NCBI GenBank assembly: GCA_038561985.1
Contig: CP073276.1
Location: 2,542,001-2,606,000 of the forward strand
From: Petrimonas sulfuriphila
GTDB taxonomy: Bacteria > Bacteroidota > Bacteroidia > Bacteroidales > Dysgonomonadaceae
DNA: 64,000 nucleotides
Direction of reading: 5' to 3'
In this document: positions 9,872-18,712 of the stretch, in pieces
Layout of the letters: each line of letters begins with the position of its first letter
How positions within the stretch are numbered: the stretch's first letter is position 1
The notes under the pieces: generated by a model
Told to the model about the DNA's origin: nothing
What the model saw: the letters and a program-made list of their open reading frames with translations, nothing else
Database searches by the model: none
Made by a program: the position numbers and the translations under genes

Positions 9872-12754
9872 ATGTCCGACCGTCTTATTGTAACCCTTGC
9901 CCTTCATCCTAAATTCGGTTATCTGTTGCAACCCGTTTTTGCGTCGTTCGACACCGGAACCGGAGTGTACGCCATTACCGAAACGGCTCATGGCAGCGGT
10001 TCGAATTACGAAAACCTGTCGGAGGATGAAAAGAATATTGTGAATGCGGCGGGACGTTTTTCCGACAAGGCGCTGATGAAAACCTACTCGCATGAAAAAG
10101 ACGAGGCCGCTTTCCTGCAAAAAGTCGCTCCCGAAACCATTCAAACCTATATACGCCCTTTCATCGAGGCGCGGCATAAAGAAATGCTGCTTACCCTGCG
10201 CGATACTTCAACACCGCTGTTTCTGCGTGAAAAAATACGCGAACGCGAGTTTTCGGAAGACCGGGCTATCGAGATTCTGGCTTGCCCGTCGAAAATGATT
10301 TTCCTTTTCCGCAACGCGGCCACGTTTACCTACTCGGCGCGTGTGCGAAACGGCGGTGAGTCGGTGGCGCTTTTCGGGAGATTTTTTGCGCCGCTTTGCG
10401 CCAAACCCGCCCAAGCGGTTATCGGAAACCGGCTGCATTACTTTGAAGATGTGGATGAGAAGAAATTGCGTCCCTTTTTCGTGAAAAAGCAGGTTGAGGT
10501 GTCGTCGCGAAACGTTCCCGAATATATCCGCAAATTTGTTGTGCCGTGTGTGAAAGAGTTTGATGTGGTGGCGGAGGGATTTTCCGTGTTTGAACAGACG
10601 CATCGGCCGGTAGCTGTTCTCACGCTTGAAACGGGACTGGACCTGATGCCGGTGCTCAACCTGAAATTCCGGTACGGGAAACATCTTTTTGCTATCGACC
10701 TTCCGCGAAAGAAAGAAGTTGAACTGCTGGAACAAAACGGCGCGTTTTCCATCGGATGGTTTTTTAGGGACGAGCCGTGGGAACAAAACTGTGTTGATTT
10801 GCTTCTGAACAACGGGTTGATCCTCGGCCGAAACAATCAGTTTGCCGTTTGGGGCAATGAAGAAAGTAAAACCGGCATCGTTGAATGGATTAACCGCAAT
10901 GGAGCCCTGTTGAGGTCATTCGAACTGAATCAGTCGCTCGGGAATTACGTTTACTATACGGGCGAAATTAACCTGGAGTTTGCCGTAAACGGGAAAAGGG
11001 ACTGGTTTGATGTGTATTGCTTGGTTCGCTTCGATGATGTCGAAATTCCACTTGTCCGCTTCAGGGGGCACATCCTTAACCGCATCACGGAATATCTGTT
11101 GCCCGACGGGCGCATTGCCGTGCTTCCGGCGGAATGGTTTGCGCGGTTCGGTGAACTGTTTCGTTTCGGGCGGGCCGTCGGCGACAATATCCGCCTTGCC
11201 GGCTACCATTTTCGCGTGAAAGAGTTGGCCGAAAAAGGCGCGTTGCCGGATGAGGAACCGGAGAGCACGATGCTCACGGCCGAAATCCCCGGCGGGTTAA
11301 ATGCCGTGCTGCGTCCGTATCAACGGTACGGCTTCCGATGGTTGATGCAATTGCAACAAAACCGTTTCGGCGGATGCCTGGCGGATGATATGGGGTTGGG
11401 TAAAACGTTGCAGGTCATTGCGATGTTTTTGTGCAATTACACCGGCGGTGAGGCATCGCCGGGAAGCAGGGCGCCCGTTCAGCTCTCGCTTTTCGAGGCG
11501 CCCGTTGCCCTTGGCCGGGCAGCAAGCGCCGAGTTTCCCCCGTCGCTTGTCGTGATGCCTACTTCGCTTCTCCACAATTGGTCGAATGAGTTGAGGAAGT
11601 TCGCACCGGAGCTGTCCGCTTATGTGCATGCGGGGGCGAGTCGTTTTCGGGACGAGGCTTTCGCACGGCAGTCGAGCCGTTTCCCGATCGTTCTCACTAC
11701 ATACGGAACGGTGCGGCAGGACATCGATTTCCTTCAACATTTCGATTTTCATTACGTGGTGCTCGATGAGAGTCAGAACATCAAAAATCCCGCCTCACAA
11801 ACCTTTTTATCGGTGAAACGGCTTCGTTCCCGCCACAGGCTTACACTCACGGGCACTCCGGTTGAAAATTCGCCTACCGACCTTTGGACGCAAATGGATT
11901 TTTTGAATCCGGGGATTTTGGGTCCGCTCGGCGAGTTCCGGAAACGTTTCCTCATCCCGGCACCGGAAGAGAATGGAGAGGCAGTCCGGTCGCTCCTGAA
12001 AATTATTTCGCCTTTTATCCTGCGACGTACCAAGGAGCAGGTCGCGCCGGAATTGCCGTCGCTGACCGAAGAAATCCGCTACTGTGAGATGAGTGAAGAA
12101 CAGACCGAACGGTATAACCGGGAGAAAAACAGAATCCGGAATACCCTCGTCAAACAATTCTCGGAGGGGAGCCGGAGAATAGGCCTTTCTACGCTGGCAG
12201 GCCTGATGCGCCTGCGGCAACTTGCCAATCACCCGGCGCTTGTCGACTGCGGTTTTTCGGGACAATCGGGCAAGTTCGAACAGGTCATCGACACGGTTGA
12301 GACCCTTTTTCAAGAAGGGCATAAGGTGTTGGTGTTCTCATCGTTTGTGAAACATTTGCAACTGTTTGCCGATTATTTCGATGCCCGCCGGTGGAAATAC
12401 GCCTGGCTCACGGGACAGACTATCCGGCGTGAGATCGAAATAACGGAGTTCAACTCCAATCCGGAAGTGCGTGCTTTTTTTATTTCGCTTAAAGCCGGGG
12501 GAACGGGACTGAACCTCACCGCCGCCGATTACGTATTTATTCTCGACCCCTGGTGGAACCCGGCAGCCGAGATGCAGGCCGTCAGCCGTGCCCACCGTAT
12601 CGGGCAGGAACGGAAGGTGACGCTTTACCGGTATATAACACTGGGCACGGTGGAAGAAAAAATCCGCCGTTTACAACAATATAAGTCCGCCCTTTCCGAT
12701 GCGCTTGTTCGCCCGCAACTCACGATGGAGGAGGCGGAAGAGCTTCTCCGGTAA
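9872..12754 (+). CDS. SNF2-family DEAD/DEAH-type helicase
   Basis: Double-stranded DNA translocase ATPase of 960 residues. The ~480-residue N-terminal part is not recognised. The SNF2 core follows: Walker A DDMGLGKT (505-512), motif II DESQ (632-635), motif III LTGTPVENS, and the C-terminal helicase lobe with GGTGLNLTAADYVFILDP and QAVSRAHRIGQ. The role is probably DNA repair or transcription-associated remodelling, as in bacterial SNF2/RapA-like proteins. It begins 23 nt after metH. It looks more GC-rich than its neighbours by eye, which could reflect a different history; composition was not computed. Confidence 0.93.
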   Translation: MSDRLIVTLALHPKFGYLLQPVFASFDTGTGVYAITETAHGSGSNYENLSEDEKNIVNAAGRFSDKALMKTYSHEKDEAAFLQKVAPETIQTYIRPFIEARHKEMLLTLRDTSTPLFLREKIREREFSEDRAIEILACPSKMIFLFRNAATFTYSARVRNGGESVALFGRFFAPLCAKPAQAVIGNRLHYFEDVDEKKLRPFFVKKQVEVSSRNVPEYIRKFVVPCVKEFDVVAEGFSVFEQTHRPVAVLTLETGLDLMPVLNLKFRYGKHLFAIDLPRKKEVELLEQNGAFSIGWFFRDEPWEQNCVDLLLNNGLILGRNNQFAVWGNEESKTGIVEWINRNGALLRSFELNQSLGNYVYYTGEINLEFAVNGKRDWFDVYCLVRFDDVEIPLVRFRGHILNRITEYLLPDGRIAVLPAEWFARFGELFRFGRAVGDNIRLAGYHFRVKELAEKGALPDEEPESTMLTAEIPGGLNAVLRPYQRYGFRWLMQLQQNRFGGCLADDMGLGKTLQVIAMFLCNYTGGEASPGSRAPVQLSLFEAPVALGRAASAEFPPSLVVMPTSLLHNWSNELRKFAPELSAYVHAGASRFRDEAFARQSSRFPIVLTTYGTVRQDIDFLQHFDFHYVVLDESQNIKNPASQTFLSVKRLRSRHRLTLTGTPVENSPTDLWTQMDFLNPGILGPLGEFRKRFLIPAPEENGEAVRSLLKIISPFILRRTKEQVAPELPSLTEEIRYCEMSEEQTERYNREKNRIRNTLVKQFSEGSRRIGLSTLAGLMRLRQLANHPALVDCGFSGQSGKFEQVIDTVETLFQEGHKVLVFSSFVKHLQLFADYFDARRWKYAWLTGQTIRREIEITEFNSNPEVRAFFISLKAGGTGLNLTAADYVFILDPWWNPAAEMQAVSRAHRIGQERKVTLYRYITLGTVEEKIRRLQQYKSALSDALVRPQLTMEEAEELLR

Positions 12755-12770
12755 AAAAGTGGGCGGCATT

Positions 12771-12802
12771 TTTGTTAAATCCGGGGAAAACAGGTACTTT
12801 TG
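12771..12802 (+). promoter_or_regulatory. Bacteroidota promoter for CBM9-like gene
   Basis: TTTG at 12771-12774 and TACTTTTG at 12795-12802, separated by exactly 20 nt, match the TTTG/TAnnTTTG consensus. The ATG follows 19 nt downstream. This marks a new transcription unit after the SNF2 gene. Confidence 0.7.
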
Positions 12803-12821
12803 AAAAAAATAATAATTGCTG

Positions 12822-13469
12822 ATGAAAACTCTCAAAGTACCCAAACAACACATTTCGCAATGCGAAACTATTTTTGATTGTATAAATTTATTGCGCGAAG
12901 CCGGCGTAGTCGCTAAAATTGACCAGGTGAACTGGAAAAAAGAATTTCCCAAGTCACTTCCTGTTACGGTGCGTGTTGCTCACGATGGAGAAAAAATTTA
13001 CCTCTGTTTTGAAGTGGTAGGAGAAAAAATACGTGCAGTGAATACAGAGGATTTCGGTTCGGTCTGGGAAGACAGTTGTGTAGAGTTTTTTATGCAGCGG
13101 GAAGGCGAAGCCGTTTATAGGAATTTTGAGTGTAATATATTGGGAGCGTTACTTGCAGCAAAGCACGAAACCCGGCAAATAGCGGAAAAACTGACGGAGC
13201 ATATGTCCTCGATCTCCCGTTTTTCTACGATCAGACACAGGTATGAGAACGGCATACAGGTTAGCGACTGGACGATGTTCCTGATAATTCCCCGACAGGC
13301 AATGGGTTTCCATGCCGATGAGAGTTTATCGGGAAAAAAGATCCGGGCAAATTTCTATAAGTGCGGTGATAAGACTCCCGAAACACATTTCATCAGTTGG
13401 AACCCCATCGATTTGCCTTCACCCGATTTTCACGCTCCACAGTTCTTTGGACTGTTGGAAATGGAGTGA
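12822..13469 (+). CDS. CBM9-like carbohydrate-binding protein, no signal peptide
   Basis: Protein of 215 residues. The core pattern (VTVRVAHDGEKIYLCFEV, then GSVWEDSCVEFFMQ, later FISWNPIDLPSPDFHAPQFFG) is that of carbohydrate-binding family 9-like/DOMON domains, which bind reducing ends of sugars. No signal peptide or lipobox is visible at MKTLKVPKQ, so it appears cytoplasmic, unlike secreted CBM9 modules. The next gene is an aminosugar-kinase-like protein, which hints at intracellular sugar handling. Ligand unknown. Confidence 0.6.
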   Translation: MKTLKVPKQHISQCETIFDCINLLREAGVVAKIDQVNWKKEFPKSLPVTVRVAHDGEKIYLCFEVVGEKIRAVNTEDFGSVWEDSCVEFFMQREGEAVYRNFECNILGALLAAKHETRQIAEKLTEHMSSISRFSTIRHRYENGIQVSDWTMFLIIPRQAMGFHADESLSGKKIRANFYKCGDKTPETHFISWNPIDLPSPDFHAPQFFGLLEME

Positions 13470-13510
13470 GCCGAAACTCGTACAGATAACACAAACATAG
13501 TTAAATACAT

Positions 13511-14611
13511 ATGCAGGAAATTAGTAAATTGAAAGAGATCGTAGCCCAGTTTGTCGGCGACAGTGAAGAGATCGACGTAAAACCGTTAGGAGCAGGTCAC
13601 ATTAACGATTCATACAAGGTGAAAGCTGGCGAGAAAGAGTATGTGCTACAGCGTATTAATCATTCTATTTTTAAGAACGTACCGAAACTGCAAAGCAATA
13701 TTCTGCGCGTAACGATGCATATCCGCCAGAAACTGATGGATGCCGGGGTGAACGATATCGACCGTAAGGTGTTGACTCTCGTTCCCACACCCGGCGGAAA
13801 ACTTTTTTACCAAGATGCAGAGGGTTCTTACTGGCGGATGATGGATTTTATCCGGGATAGCAAAAGTTACGATGAGATAAATCCTGAATTGGCTTACAGG
13901 GCCGGACTCGCTTTTGGCGAATTTCAGAAAATGCTGGCTGACCTGCCGGGTGATCCATTGTTTGAAACCATTCCGAATTTTCACAACATTGAATCGAGAC
14001 TGGAAACGTTCAGGGATTCGGTTAGAGCAAATAAAGTGGGCCGTTTGGTAGAGGTACAGGATCTTGTTAGTGAACTGGAGGCCCGTGCCGATGAAATGTG
14101 CAAAGCAGAAAGAATGCACCGGGAAGGGAAATTGATCAAGCGTACCAACCATTGTGATACCAAAGTGAACAATATCCTTTTCGATAAGAACGACCAGGTG
14201 TTGTGTGTGGTGGATTTAGATACGGTTATGCCGGGCTATGTATTGTCCGATTTTGGAGATTTTATCCGTACAGGGGCAAATAAAGGTGCTGAAGATGATC
14301 AGGATTTAGACAATGTTTCGCTTGATCTGGCCATCTTTGAAGGATATACTAAAGGTTATCTGGAGAATGCTGCTTCTTTCCTTACTGAGGTGGAAATAGA
14401 AAACCTTGCTTTCGGCGCCAAGTTATTGACCTATATGCAAACTGTACGTTTTCTGACCGACTATATCGATGGCGATACTTATTACAAAATTGCTTACGGA
14501 AACCACAACCTGGTGCGTTCAAAAGCTCAGTTTAAGTTTTTACAGAGCCTTGAACAGAATTTCGATATGATGCAGGAGATTGTGTTAAGTACGGCGGAAA
14601 AATATAGATAA
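13511..14611 (+). CDS. NahK-like sugar kinase (aminoglycoside phosphotransferase fold)
   Basis: Kinase of 366 residues in the APH/choline kinase superfamily. The Brenner motif HCDTKVNNILFD and the metal-binding VVDLDTVMPGYVLSDFGD closely follow N-acetylhexosamine 1-kinase, which phosphorylates GlcNAc/GalNAc at C1. The N-terminal lobe has GAGHINDSYKV (nucleotide loop) and EYVLQRIN (lysine-equivalent region). It lies 41 nt after the CBM9-like gene. Substrate assignment is by resemblance only; it could act on another sugar. Confidence 0.7.
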   Translation: MQEISKLKEIVAQFVGDSEEIDVKPLGAGHINDSYKVKAGEKEYVLQRINHSIFKNVPKLQSNILRVTMHIRQKLMDAGVNDIDRKVLTLVPTPGGKLFYQDAEGSYWRMMDFIRDSKSYDEINPELAYRAGLAFGEFQKMLADLPGDPLFETIPNFHNIESRLETFRDSVRANKVGRLVEVQDLVSELEARADEMCKAERMHREGKLIKRTNHCDTKVNNILFDKNDQVLCVVDLDTVMPGYVLSDFGDFIRTGANKGAEDDQDLDNVSLDLAIFEGYTKGYLENAASFLTEVEIENLAFGAKLLTYMQTVRFLTDYIDGDTYYKIAYGNHNLVRSKAQFKFLQSLEQNFDMMQEIVLSTAEKYR

Positions 14612-14677
14612 AAAACAGCACGGTTTATACGGGAAAATAAATAATGTAAAAAAAGAGCAGTGTGAAGAAAAAATCAC

Positions 14678-14685
14678 TATCTTTG
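14678..14685 (+). promoter_or_regulatory. Candidate -7 box for yceD-rpmF
   Basis: TATCTTTG matches TAnnTTTG, 26 nt before the GTG start of yceD. No TTTG at 20-nt spacing. Confidence 0.45.
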
Positions 14686-14711
14686 CACCGCTTTATTTTT
14701 AGGTAAAAAAA

Positions 14712-15290
14712 GTGGCAAAGTTCAGCTTATACAATATTCCTTTAAAGAATCTTTCTCAGGGAAAACATACTTATGAGTATGAGTTAGATAGAAAGTTTTT
14801 TGAGGCGATTGACGGTGATGAGGTAAAAAAAGGCAATGTCAATGTGGTGTTGACTGTCAAAAAAACTTCATCCACGTATGAGTTTAATTTCGATTTAAAA
14901 GGTATTGTTCAAGTGCCTTGTAACCGTTGTCTGGATGACCTGGACCAGGAGATTGATTCTCAAAACCGCTTAGTGGTGAAACTCGGGAAAGAATATTCGG
15001 AAGAGAGTGATGAGGTGGTTATTATTCCTGAAGATGAAGGGGAGATCAATATAGCGTGGTTTCTGTATGAGTTTGTGGCGTTGAATATTCCGATAAAGCA
15101 TGTTCACGAACCGGGTAAATGCAACAAGACCATGTCCACCAAACTTCGTAAGCACCGGGCAGTAAGCAGAGATGACGAAGATGACGGTGGTGATATTCCG
15201 GACGAAGAAACTGAGTTTGCCGATGAAGAAGAAATAACAGAAAACATCGATCCAAGATGGGAAGGCCTAAAAGGATTGAATTTGGAATAA
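14712..15290 (+). CDS. yceD: DUF177 (YceD) family protein
   Basis: Protein of 192 residues of the YceD/DUF177 family, found across bacteria next to rpmF, as here. The hallmark cysteine segment VPCNRCLDDLDQEI is present, as is a highly acidic C-terminal tail. The family is linked to ribosome/23S rRNA metabolism; its precise role is not settled. The start is GTG (MAKFSLYNIP), with no alternative ATG before the conserved region. rpmF follows after 35 nt. Confidence 0.88.
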   Translation: MAKFSLYNIPLKNLSQGKHTYEYELDRKFFEAIDGDEVKKGNVNVVLTVKKTSSTYEFNFDLKGIVQVPCNRCLDDLDQEIDSQNRLVVKLGKEYSEESDEVVIIPEDEGEINIAWFLYEFVALNIPIKHVHEPGKCNKTMSTKLRKHRAVSRDDEDDGGDIPDEETEFADEEEITENIDPRWEGLKGLNLE

Positions 15291-15325
15291 CTTAAAATAT
15301 AAACGTTAATAAATAAATATACAAA

Positions 15326-15511
15326 ATGGCACATCCAAAACGAAGACAGTCGTCTGCAAGACAAGGAAAAAGAAGATCGCACGACCATGCCAAAATGCCA
15401 ACTATGGCCATCTGCCCTAATTGCGGAGCATGGCATATCTATCACACTGTTTGTGGTGAGTGCGGGTACTACAGAGGAAAATTGGCAATTGAAAAAGAAG
15501 TTGCGGTATAA
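15326..15511 (+). CDS. rpmF: Ribosomal protein bL32
   Basis: Large-subunit protein bL32 (61 residues). It starts MAHPKRRQSSARQGKRRSHD and carries the C4 zinc ribbon CPNCGAWHIYHTVCGECG, so it is the zinc-bound form. Transcribed with yceD. A hairpin and T-run follow at 15533-15568. Confidence 0.98.
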   Translation: MAHPKRRQSSARQGKRRSHDHAKMPTMAICPNCGAWHIYHTVCGECGYYRGKLAIEKEVAV

Positions 15512-15532
15512 ACTCATTCATTCGTAATAAGC

Positions 15533-15568
15533 AAAACCCTGAATAACCTTGTTTTTCGGGGTTTTTTT
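15533..15568 (+). terminator. Intrinsic terminator after rpmF
   Basis: AAAACCCTGAA (15533-15543) pairs with TTCGGGGTTTT (one imperfect position), followed by seven T. It lies between rpmF and fabH, 18 nt before the fabH start, so it may act as a partial attenuator. Confidence 0.75.
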
Positions 15569-15585
15569 ACAATAAAATCAGGATA

Positions 15586-16593
15586 ATGAAGAACTTAAAC
15601 GCGGTTATTACAGGAGTTGCAGCAGCTGTCCCCGATTATATACTTACCAATGAGGAGCTATCGAGAATGGTAGATACTTCCGACGAGTGGATCATGACTC
15701 GTGTGGGAATTAAAGAGAGAAGAATTTTAAAAGGAGAAGAACAGGGAATATCTGTTTTAGGGACAAAAGCAGTAAAGGAACTGCTTGAGAAAACCCACAC
15801 CAAACCCGAAGAGGTTGATGGTGTGATTTTTGCTACAACAACGCCTGACCATCCCTTCCCATCCGCGGCATCTATCGTTGCTGAAAACAACGGGATAAAA
15901 AACGCTTTTTGTTTCGATATGGAAGTGGCTTGCTCGGGGTTTGTATATGGCCTTGAAGTATGTAACGGATTTATCAAGACCGGGAAATACAAAAAAGTTA
16001 TCCTGATTGCCGGTGATAAAATGTCGGCTGTAACAAACTATACCGACAGGGCTACTTGTCCCCTTTTTGGGGATGCTGCCGGAGCCGTTATGATTGAACC
16101 AACGGAAGAAAACTTGGGTATTGTCGATACAATTCTTCGTTCCGATGGTGCAGGTTACGCCCCGCTACAAATGAAAGCCGGTGGAAGTAAGTATCCCGCC
16201 ACTCACGAAACAGTGGATAACAATGAACATACCGTATATCAGGAAGGAAAAGTCGTATTTAAGTATGCCGTATCCAACATGGCACAGGTCTCGCTCGACA
16301 TTATGGAGCGTAATAACCTCACTCACGAAGATCTGGATTGGTTTGTGCCTCACCAGGCCAATATCCGCATTATCGATGCCGCCGTGGCTCGCGCCGGAGT
16401 TGCCCCCGAAAAAGTAATGATAAATATCGAACGTTATGGCAATACCAGTGCCGGAACCATTCCGCTTTGCTTATGGGAATGGGAGCGCAACCTCCGCAAG
16501 GGCGACAACATTATCCTCACCGCGTTCGGAGCAGGCTTCTCTTGGGGAAGTGTCTACCTGAAATGGGGGTACGATGGCAACAAGCAGAAATAA
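15586..16593 (+). CDS. fabH: 3-oxoacyl-ACP synthase III (KAS III)
   Basis: Condenses acyl-CoA with malonyl-ACP to start fatty acid synthesis. Of 335 residues, it has the complete triad: Cys116 (VACSGF), His256 (VPHQANIRI) and Asn286 ([10 protein letters not shown]). The C-terminal [13 protein letters not shown] is typical. Its place after yceD-rpmF matches many genomes. The gene ends 1 nt before the convergent lipocalin gene, so there is no room for a separate terminator. Confidence 0.97.
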   Translation: MKNLNAVITGVAAAVPDYILTNEELSRMVDTSDEWIMTRVGIKERRILKGEEQGISVLGTKAVKELLEKTHTKPEEVDGVIFATTTPDHPFPSAASIVAENNGIKNAFCFDMEVACSGFVYGLEVCNGFIKTGKYKKVILIAGDKMSAVTNYTDRATCPLFGDAAGAVMIEPTEENLGIVDTILRSDGAGYAPLQMKAGGSKYPATHETVDNNEHTVYQEGKVVFKYAVSNMAQVSLDIMERNNLTHEDLDWFVPHQANIRIIDAAVARAGVAPEKVMINIERYGNTSAGTIPLCLWEWERNLRKGDNIILTAFGAGFSWGSVYLKWGYDGNKQK

Positions 16594-16594
16594 T

Positions 16595-17134
16595 TCACGG
16601 ACGTTTATTGTGTTCAATCCACAAAAGGTCCGCTACATTATACCCGATATCCTGAGCTATCTTTAAGTATTTGCTTTTTATATCATCCGGGATGCTTGTT
16701 TCCCGGGACAGGATCCACAGATACTTTAAACTAGCTCCGGCGACCAATGCGTAGGTATAGTCCGGATCAATGGCAATGACGTTGTAACCCGAGTAAAATG
16801 GGCCAAAGAACGACACCTTCAGCATTGCCACATCCTCGGTTGCTACAAATTTTGCTTTTCCCACCGCTTGTTTCCATTCTTCTTTTTTTGTGTGGTACCC
16901 TTTATTGTCAACTTTAATGGTTCCGTCGGCATTCAAAGAATATTCAGCAGTGGTGTTGTCCAGGTCTTTCTCGTATTTAAAATCCAGCCTGGCAATCTCG
17001 TACCATTTACCAAGATATTTCTCTTTGTCAAAAGGTCTGACGGCAACAGCTCCCTTAGGGAGGGTGGAACAGGAAAAAAATGCGGACATAATGCCAATTA
17101 CAGTTAGAGATAAGAATAATTGTCTTTTTTTCAT
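16595..17134 (-). CDS. blc: Lipocalin lipoprotein (Blc-like)
   Basis: Bacterial lipocalin of 179 residues with a lipoprotein signal (AFFSC, Cys22). The diagnostic GxW motif is LGKWYEIARLDFKYEKDL, and the third motif region ends ILSRETSIPDD. Blc-type lipocalins sit in the outer membrane and bind fatty acids or lysophospholipids. It starts 23 nt after the polyferredoxin gene, so it is probably the last gene of the AKR-NapHG operon. ATG 17134 is chosen because it begins the signal peptide directly. Confidence 0.9.
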   Translation of the reverse strand: MKKRQLFLSLTVIGIMSAFFSCSTLPKGAVAVRPFDKEKYLGKWYEIARLDFKYEKDLDNTTAEYSLNADGTIKVDNKGYHTKKEEWKQAVGKAKFVATEDVAMLKVSFFGPFYSGYNVIAIDPDYTYALVAGASLKYLWILSRETSIPDDIKSKYLKIAQDIGYNVADLLWIEHNKRP

Positions 17135-17157
17135 TGATTTAAAAAGCTGTGGCCTTG

Positions 17158-18708
17158 TCAATTCAACGCCAAATGTTTTTTATACCCTTCCACAAATATA
17201 GCAGATAGCGGCCTTGCCGGGCAAATATATTCGCAGGCACCGCATCCGATGCACTTGTCTTTGTTCACTACGGGTACAAGCCGCAAATCAACCGTATTTG
17301 CGTCCGGCTGACCGGCCGGCGAAAGATAGCTTGCGCCGCTATCGCGGTACTCACGGGTAATGGCATCGGTAGGGCAGATACGCCAGCACCCGTCGCAGTT
17401 TACATCATCCTTCACCACGATGCAGTTCTCGCGTACATAAACGGCGTGTCCCATTGCCACTTTGGTCTTATCTCCTTTTGAAAGTTTTGTGATGGCGTCG
17501 GTAGGGCAAACATCTGAACAAACAGTGCAGTCGGTACGGCAATAACCGCGTTCAAAAGAGAGAGTAGGCTGCATAACCGCCGTCCATCCATATTCATTAA
17601 CCGATGGACGGATAATCTTATCGGGACATTGATTGACGCACAGCAGACAAGCCGTACATTTATCGTTGAGGTTGTCGTGACTTAACGACCCGGGAGGAGA
17701 AACAGGTATGGAGCGTTTATACCGGTCTTTACGAACGGCAGGAAATTTAATCATGCTTCTCTTTTTTTCTTGAGCCTTTAGCCCGGTTGCGCTAGCGACC
17801 ATCAGAAGTGAAGTTATGAAAAACTGTCTGCGGGAATTGTTCTCCGAAGAGACACCGACAATCTCCAACGGCTGTTTTTTAGCCGCCTTTTTTATTGAAT
17901 AGGTCATGCTGCCGTCTTTGCACGATTCAATACAGTTGAAGCAAGTAACACAACGCGTGTAATCGATGGTGTGATTTTTAAAGTCGATGCACGATGCTTT
18001 GCAATCTCTGGAGCACCTGCCGCACATGGTGCAGGAGGTTTTATCGATGCGGAGTTTCAGGATGGAGCACTTACTGAGGTAACCGAGAATAGTACCTACC
18101 GGACAGAAGGTATTGCAGTAAGTTCGTCCGCTTCTCCATGCCAGAAATCCGATGATCAATAGCGTGAGTGAGGCCAGCACCAACGAGAAAATGCTCTTTA
18201 TCCAGATTTCGGTAGGGGCAAATGTATAATGCTGAACTCCCAACACCTTTGCAAAAAGATTGTTAACAGCTCCGTAAACCGGACTAACTAATTCGGTAAC
18301 CATCCGGCCGTATGCTCCGTAAGGATCCAGAATAGCCGAAACAATACCGATTCCGGCAACAACCCCTACAATAAAAACGGCGAGAACTACTATTCTCAGC
18401 ACCGTTTTTGCAGCGGAAAAACTGTAGCGGCGTGTTTTTTTCGACTTTATTCTTCTGGCGAAGTAAGAAACAATATCCTGATATACTCCTGTAGGACAAA
18501 TAACTGAGCAGTAAATACGTCCGAAAACCAGAGTGAGCACAGCAAGCACGACCAGTACAACTACATTGAGTGCTAACAGGGCCGGGATAAATTGAAATTC
18601 GGCTAAAAAAGCAAAATTCTTGTGCAATACGCCCGAGATATCGAGAAACAGCAGGGAAATAACAATAAAACAGGCTATTGCCAAAGCAATTCTCATTTTC
18701 TTTAACAT
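17158..18708 (-). CDS. NapH-NapG fused membrane polyferredoxin
   Basis: Protein of 516 residues. The first part resembles quinol-oxidising NapH: membrane helices at about 7-25, 42-63, 103-127 and 170-192, CxxxCP motifs at 67-72 and 198-203, and two 4Fe-4S clusters (Cys226-236 and Cys253-263). A twin-arginine-like hydrophobic segment (SRRQFFITSLLMVASATG, 292-309) then leads into a NapG-like part with four more cysteine groups (351-361, 390-401, about 438-445, 486-496). E. coli NapG is a separate Tat-exported four-cluster protein, so this looks like a NapH::NapG fusion. No nap reductase is nearby; the AKR gene is 4 nt upstream. Expected to pass electrons from quinol to the periplasm. Confidence 0.85.
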   Translation of the reverse strand: MLKKMRIALAIACFIVISLLFLDISGVLHKNFAFLAEFQFIPALLALNVVVLVVLAVLTLVFGRIYCSVICPTGVYQDIVSYFARRIKSKKTRRYSFSAAKTVLRIVVLAVFIVGVVAGIGIVSAILDPYGAYGRMVTELVSPVYGAVNNLFAKVLGVQHYTFAPTEIWIKSIFSLVLASLTLLIIGFLAWRSGRTYCNTFCPVGTILGYLSKCSILKLRIDKTSCTMCGRCSRDCKASCIDFKNHTIDYTRCVTCFNCIESCKDGSMTYSIKKAAKKQPLEIVGVSSENNSRRQFFITSLLMVASATGLKAQEKKRSMIKFPAVRKDRYKRSIPVSPPGSLSHDNLNDKCTACLLCVNQCPDKIIRPSVNEYGWTAVMQPTLSFERGYCRTDCTVCSDVCPTDAITKLSKGDKTKVAMGHAVYVRENCIVVKDDVNCDGCWRICPTDAITREYRDSGASYLSPAGQPDANTVDLRLVPVVNKDKCIGCGACEYICPARPLSAIFVEGYKKHLALN

Positions 18709-18712
18709 GGTA

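Noticed and set aside
10208-10786. Minus-strand frame of 192 residues inside the SNF2 gene
   Set aside because: Antisense shadow in GC-rich coding sequence; no recognisable domain.
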